Shown: in pieces, positions 60,265 to 64,000 of the stretch | Layout of the letters: each line of letters begins with the position of its first letter | How positions within the stretch are numbered: position 1 is the stretch's first letter | Origin: JACCZH01 sp963729445 | GTDB lineage: Bacteria > Chloroflexota > Chloroflexia > Thermomicrobiales > CFX8 | DNA length: 64,000 nt | NCBI GenBank assembly: GCA_963729445.1 | Contig: CAVSNU010000005.1 | Span: 1,116,001-1,180,000 of the forward strand | Direction: 5' to 3' | Position numbers and translations under genes: made by a program | The notes under the pieces: model-generated | What the model saw: only the letters and a program-made list of their open reading frames with translations | What the model was told of the DNA's origin: nothing | Database searches by the model: none

Positions 60265-61510
60265 TGGTGACACTCCCATCCGGGTGGACTCGCCACGGCT
60301 GGATCGCGTTATAGTGGTAGACGAAATTAGGCCCTCGAACGCTCAGCAGCTCTTCGCGGGAGGGTTGAACGTTGCCCTGGTCGTCGGTGGCGCGGCTCTG
60401 GATGACCGTTTCCTCGCCGTTCCATTCCCACAGATAACGGAAGCGCGTATGGCACAGTGGCAACACCGGTCCCTGAATCGACGCGTCACTCCAGCTCGCT
60501 CCACCATCGACGCTGACCTCGACCCGCTCGATCGCGCCCAGGCCGGACCAGGCAATGCCGCGGAGCTCCCAGGGACCTAGCGCGGGAATGACGTGGCCGG
60601 TTGACGGCCAGGTGATCAGGGATTTCACTTCCATGGGAAAGGTGAACTGATAGATCCTCCCGTCGGGCAAGGCGTCCGAATACTTCGAGGTTTCTTCACG
60701 GGTCATGTAGGGTGCGTTCCCAAGCTCGAGACGCCGCAACCATTTGATGTTCATGTTGCCCTCCCAGCCAGGCAGGAAGAGTCGCATCGGATACCCCTGT
60801 TCCGGACGAATGTCTTCGCCGTTCTGGGCATAGGCAACGAGCGCGTCATCCATCATCTTTTCAATTGGAATGCTGCGCGTCATGACTGCCGCGTCAGCGC
60901 CCTCGGCCAGCACCCAGGACGCGCCGGGTTGTACGCCGGCCTCGGCCAGCAGCGTGGAGACGGGTACCCCAACCCACTCGCTCGTGCTGGTTAACCCATG
61001 TAGTGACTGGGCGGTAGCATCCGGCTCGGTCTCGCCATAGCCGTACAGGCTATTGCCGGAGCATTCCAGAAACATCTGGTACGTCGTAGCGGGAAAGCGC
61101 TTGATGTCCTCGACTGTGAGCTCCAGAGGTCGATCGACGAGCCCGTGGATGAGCAACCGGTGCTTGTCCGGGGCGATGATCGGGACACCTGCGTGGTGCC
61201 GTTCAAAGTGCAGATCAGAGGGCGTGATCGTGCCGTAGAGATGTTGCAGGGGCGTGAACGACCACGACGCGAGGGTCGTAGGGTTATCAGCGAAGGTTCT
61301 CCCGAGCACGACAAAGGGCGACCGCCGCCCAACGGGAGAGAGCGGAAGGCCCTGCACCTTGGTTGGATCTTCAGGGACGTCGGTCGGCGGTGTAGGTATC
61401 TGAGCGTCGACTCGCCCAGTGAGCGCAACGCTTCCTGCTACGGCGGACGCCGTCGCAAGCAGCTTGCGCCGTGAGAATCGACGCACGGCAGTGGGTCTAT
61501 CAATCCCCAT
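60251..61510 (-). CDS. soxC: SoxC-like sulfite/sulfane dehydrogenase molybdoenzyme
   Basis: A 419-residue molybdenum-cofactor enzyme of the sulfite oxidase family. The N-terminus is a twin-arginine signal (RRFSRRKLLATASAVAGSVAL), so it is exported folded. The Mo-cofactor domain contains the ligand cysteine in QMFLECSGNSLYGYGE near residue 150, plus LHGLTSTSEWVGVPVSTLL. The C-terminal Ig-like dimerisation domain begins near residue 290 (SLITWPSTGHVI). TTG 61516 is possible but ATG 61510 has GGAGG at a better distance. It oxidises sulfite or a protein-bound sulfane, passing electrons to the SoxD-like cytochrome. Confidence 0.9.
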   Translation of the reverse strand: MGIDRPTAVRRFSRRKLLATASAVAGSVALTGRVDAQIPTPPTDVPEDPTKVQGLPLSPVGRRSPFVVLGRTFADNPTTLASWSFTPLQHLYGTITPSDLHFERHHAGVPIIAPDKHRLLIHGLVDRPLELTVEDIKRFPATTYQMFLECSGNSLYGYGETEPDATAQSLHGLTSTSEWVGVPVSTLLAEAGVQPGASWVLAEGADAAVMTRSIPIEKMMDDALVAYAQNGEDIRPEQGYPMRLFLPGWEGNMNIKWLRRLELGNAPYMTREETSKYSDALPDGRIYQFTFPMEVKSLITWPSTGHVIPALGPWELRGIAWSGLGAIERVEVSVDGGASWSDASIQGPVLPLCHTRFRYLWEWNGEETVIQSRATDDQGNVQPSREELLSVRGPNFVYHYNAIQPWRVHPDGSVTNGLA

Positions 61511-61818
61511 CTCCAAAATCCTCCCTTTCGCTCGACTACAAGCACAGCAGCGATGTTCTACCGCTTCGACGCGGACCAGTCCGTACTCTGCTATTTGGAT
61601 GGAGTAGGTCTACGTTTCGCCGGGAGATCGTCCATCACGACGAACCTGGGCGTGCACGCGAAATGGATTCTCCTGGCCCCGATGTTCTTCCGGAGAACCA
61701 TGAACTGCTGGGATGGGCGCCCTGCGATGACGCGTGTGCCGTCACGAGTTGGAGCACCGTGCATCCAACGGGGCTCCCCCGGTGAATCACCGGCACGTCT
61801 CCTCGCCCTCCCAGACCG
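61511..61818. other. 308-bp intergenic region between soxC and a cytochrome c gene
   Basis: No convincing gene on either strand. A palindrome CCGGTG-AAT-CACCGG lies at 61779-61793, 26 bases beyond the cytochrome stop codon (minus strand), and may end that transcript. The soxC ribosome site GGAGG lies at the other end. Nothing else recognised. Confidence 0.5.
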
Positions 61819-62523
61819 CTAGTCGGGACTATCGGTCTGTTCGCCGCCGGTTCGACCCTCGTCCTCGGGCACGTCCTCGGTTGACGCACGAATCTCCGCA
61901 ACCGTAGCGGGATCGACCTCGCTGGCAGCGTTCCCCCAGGCCGTCCGGATGTAGGACACGATCCCGGCGATCTGCTCGTCGGTGTAGGCATCCGCGAAGC
62001 GCGGCATTCCACCCCGGCCGGCCAGGACTACCTGGGTGACCGGCTGCGGATCTTCGAGCGTTACCAACGGATTACCGGCGAGTGCCGGGTAGATGCCATC
62101 GATTCCCTCGCCCTGCGGCTGGTGGCAGGCGGCGCAGACGTTAGCATAGATGTCCTCACCCACTGCGAGGAGATCCTCCGTACCTGGAGTTGTTCCCGGT
62201 GCTCCCGGCAGTCCTGCCGGCGTTTCTCCGGGTTCCTGTTCTTCAGTCGTCCCTTCGGGAGTCTCGTCAGCGTCCGGAGTGTCGCCAGGTCCCGCGTCGG
62301 GGGTACCCTCCGGTGTTTCGTCGCCCGCGGCTGTCTCGGTAGGAGTCTCACCAGCTCCATCAGCCGGCGTCTCTTGTGCCTCCGCTGCCGGGGATTGCGC
62401 GGCCGCGGCTGTCGGCGTCGCGTCCCCCTCGTCGTCACCCAAAGGCGAACACGATGCAGCCAGCGGAGCTAGTCCGAGCAGAAGAACCAGCAGAACCACG
62501 TTTAAGCGTCGTTGTGTGCGCAT
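61819..62523 (-). CDS. Lipoprotein cytochrome c with ETP-rich linker
   Basis: A 234-residue protein. Its signal peptide ends in a lipobox (LAASCSPLG, Cys near residue 25). A linker of about 85 residues rich in Glu-Thr-Pro-Asp-Gly follows. The cytochrome c domain has CAACHQPQGEGIDGIYPAL near residue 134 and an axial Met in GRGGMPRFADAYTDEQIAGIVSYI (two pieces). It resembles the frameshifted cytochrome at 28017-28653. It lies upstream of soxCD on the same strand and may carry electrons onward to the terminal oxidase. Confidence 0.89.
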   Translation of the reverse strand: MRTQRRLNVVLLVLLLGLAPLAASCSPLGDDEGDATPTAAAAQSPAAEAQETPADGAGETPTETAAGDETPEGTPDAGPGDTPDADETPEGTTEEQEPGETPAGLPGAPGTTPGTEDLLAVGEDIYANVCAACHQPQGEGIDGIYPALAGNPLVTLEDPQPVTQVVLAGRGGMPRFADAYTDEQIAGIVSYIRTAWGNAASEVDPATVAEIRASTEDVPEDEGRTGGEQTDSPD

Positions 62524-62587
62524 GTTGTCACCCGTGTCTCTGTTGCGATCGGTTTCTCATCCCCGCGGCCAGCCACGAGGGAAGAAC

Positions 62588-64000
62588 TCATCCGCCCTGC
62601 GAAACCCGCTCATGCAGCTTTTCTATCTGGAGCCACGCGCCGGCAATAGCCGGCTCCATCCATCCGTTGCTGTAGCCGATGTGCTCGCCCGCGATATAGA
62701 TACGGCCATCTGGTTCGAGCAGGCGTGGGTAGGCCTCCCGGCGGGATCGCGCGGTGTAATCTGGCCAGCCGCCCAGCGCATATGGCATACGGTGCCAGGC
62801 GATGGAGAAACCGTTCTCATACTCGTCACGATACTGGGGATGGATGCGGCTGCCGTAATCAAGCGCCAGCTCGATGCGTTCCTGATACGACAGTCTGCTC
62901 ACTTCAATCGCAGGCGTACCGAAGTTGTAGTACGCCTGAATCACGCCCTTTGGACTGAGATAGCTGTAGTCGGGATAGGCGATCGTGTCGATCTGTGGGT
63001 TATTGGTGAACGTGATGCCGCCGTAGATAAACTCGTCATCTTCCCAGAAGCGGCGCCTGAACTGTATCCCCGCTTTGCCGGTCGGCACGTACGGAACTGC
63101 GCGCATCGCCATCGACATGTCGGGCGAGAAGTCCCCGGGGATCTTGATGAGCACCGAGAGGGGAATGGTGCAGATGCAGTAGTCACCTGTCGCTTCAGTT
63201 GCCTCACCAGTTTGCGTGTTGCGATAGACGATTCGAACACCGTTGTCGTCTTGCCGAATCTCGGTGACTTCGGAGTTGAAGAGAAGCCGGTCTCCCAGGG
63301 CCGGCTGGAACCCCTGTTCGTAGATCGTGCTCATGCCACCAACTGGCTGCAGCATCGTCTCTTGTTGGGTAAACGAGGGGACTGCGCCAATATAGAAGCC
63401 AGCTGCCCGCATCGCGGCCGCCCCATAGGGCAGAAGATCCTCGAACGGAATCGGCGGCGACGGTTCACCAGCCTGCATGCCTACGCCCGGTAGCTCCGCG
63501 TAGCCACGGCGGGCGGTACCCTGGTACGACAGATCCTCGGCAGATATCAAACCGTGGTTGACAAGATAGTCAATGAGATTCGTCCGGTCCTCTTCCGTCA
63601 GTTCGACGTCCAGCTGATTCTGATCGACTGCCTTCGCAAGCAGCTCAGACGTGTAGCCCTCCATATCCGCCAAGAGCTCGCGAATGTGTAGCCGTTGGCC
63701 ATCGAGCGGACCACCACTGCCTTCGACGAAAGTGTAGGCGTTCAAGTTGATATTCTTGTGCGCCTCCATCTGGATGTTGAAGTGCTTGCAGTAGTACAGC
63801 ACGGCGCGGTGCGAATAGGGAATGCGCCAGGCGCCCGCTTCGAAAAAGTTTCCTTCGTCGAATTGGCAGGTCTGCTGCTCACCGCCGTATTCCTGGGTAA
63901 CTGTGCCCGGGCGCACCGTAAACACGTGTCCACCGACCCGGCCCTGGGCTTCGAGTAGCTGGACGTCGTACCCCTGATTCATGAGCTCATAGGCAGCCGT
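62588..64000 (-). CDS. Flavin monoamine oxidase-family protein (partial, 5' end outside window)
   Basis: At least 470 residues of an FAD-dependent amine oxidase. The frame is open to the right edge: 18 bases beyond the first internal ATG still encode AAYELMNQGYDVQLLEAQGR, the second strand of the FAD Rossmann fold, so the GxGxxG motif lies outside. Later motifs are GGHVFTVR, VGGMSTIYEQGFQPALGD and the C-terminal FAD site GRIYIAGEHIGYSNGWMEPAIAGA (two pieces). It oxidises a primary or secondary amine or an amino acid. It precedes the lipoprotein cytochrome c gene on the same strand. Confidence 0.9.
   Translation of the reverse strand, partial: TAAYELMNQGYDVQLLEAQGRVGGHVFTVRPGTVTQEYGGEQQTCQFDEGNFFEAGAWRIPYSHRAVLYYCKHFNIQMEAHKNINLNAYTFVEGSGGPLDGQRLHIRELLADMEGYTSELLAKAVDQNQLDVELTEEDRTNLIDYLVNHGLISAEDLSYQGTARRGYAELPGVGMQAGEPSPPIPFEDLLPYGAAAMRAAGFYIGAVPSFTQQETMLQPVGGMSTIYEQGFQPALGDRLLFNSEVTEIRQDDNGVRIVYRNTQTGEATEATGDYCICTIPLSVLIKIPGDFSPDMSMAMRAVPYVPTGKAGIQFRRRFWEDDEFIYGGITFTNNPQIDTIAYPDYSYLSPKGVIQAYYNFGTPAIEVSRLSYQERIELALDYGSRIHPQYRDEYENGFSIAWHRMPYALGGWPDYTARSRREAYPRLLEPDGRIYIAGEHIGYSNGWMEPAIAGAWLQIEKLHERVSQGG

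Noticed and set aside
61553..61822. 89-codon plus-strand frame between soxC and the cytochrome c gene
   Set aside because: No ribosome site, no recognisable motif and an irregular composition; it overlaps the 3' end of the cytochrome gene by a few bases.

Overview
The window is a high-GC bacterial chromosome segment. It carries F420/flavin luciferase-like oxidoreductases, a SoxCD-type sulfite dehydrogenase, Tad-type pseudopilins, ETP-rich lipoprotein cytochromes, and no outer-membrane or LPS assembly genes. Together these suggest a Chloroflexota member, most likely of the Thermomicrobia. This placement is an inference from gene content and style, because no rRNA or other marker gene is present.

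Layout. 1-1746 (minus): tungstate ABC transporter tupABC, with tupC cut by the window edge. 1967-5932: a Rieske membrane protein, an acyl-CoA dehydrogenase-like flavoprotein, a NodS-like methyltransferase and a convergent family 2 glycosyltransferase. 6424-18598 (plus): a CdaR/PucR-type regulator, then a tightly packed heptose-glycan cluster holding gmhA, gmhB, hldE, three family 9 glycosyltransferases (one frameshifted), two GT4-type glycosyltransferases, an SDR, hddA and a second gmhA. 18586-22226: chromate transporter, an orphan protein, RraA-like and HPP membrane proteins. 22243-26550: a stress/detoxification block in which a peroxiredoxin is followed by alternating VOC and DinB-fold genes, with two matching 16-bp palindromic operators. 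26618-28653 (minus): SCO, PCu(A)C and a lipoprotein cytochrome c whose linker is an 18/19-bp tandem repeat that breaks the frame. 28854-33491: AroM, M28 peptidase-like, LLM oxidoreductase (frameshifted) and M20 peptidase. 34154-45030: a GAF/PAS/GGDEF/HD-GYP protein, NHL-repeat protein, aquaporin, a RES/Xre toxin-antitoxin pair in a visibly more AT-rich patch, and a large sensor histidine kinase. 45112-54744: housekeeping and metabolic genes, including a phosphoribosyltransferase, folC (frameshifted), a purine permease, a D,D-carboxypeptidase, an FAH-family hydrolase and methyltransferases. 54788-55017: two palindromic intergenic repeats. 55123-59397: two TadE-like pseudopilins, two divergent TadG-like proteins and a decayed third TadG fragment. 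59539-64000 (minus): SoxD-like cytochrome, SoxC-like molybdoenzyme, lipoprotein cytochrome c and a flavin amine oxidase cut by the right edge.

How it fits together. Tungstate/molybdate uptake and the SoxC molybdoenzyme share a cofactor theme. SCO, PCu(A)C and the cytochromes serve respiratory electron transfer and copper delivery. The heptose cluster contains enzymes of both known activated-heptose routes plus transferases, so it probably builds a heptose-containing cell-surface glycan. Four conserved genes (GT9, cytochrome c, LLM oxidoreductase, folC) are broken by small indels. Since folC is normally indispensable, at least some of these are probably sequence errors rather than true pseudogenes.
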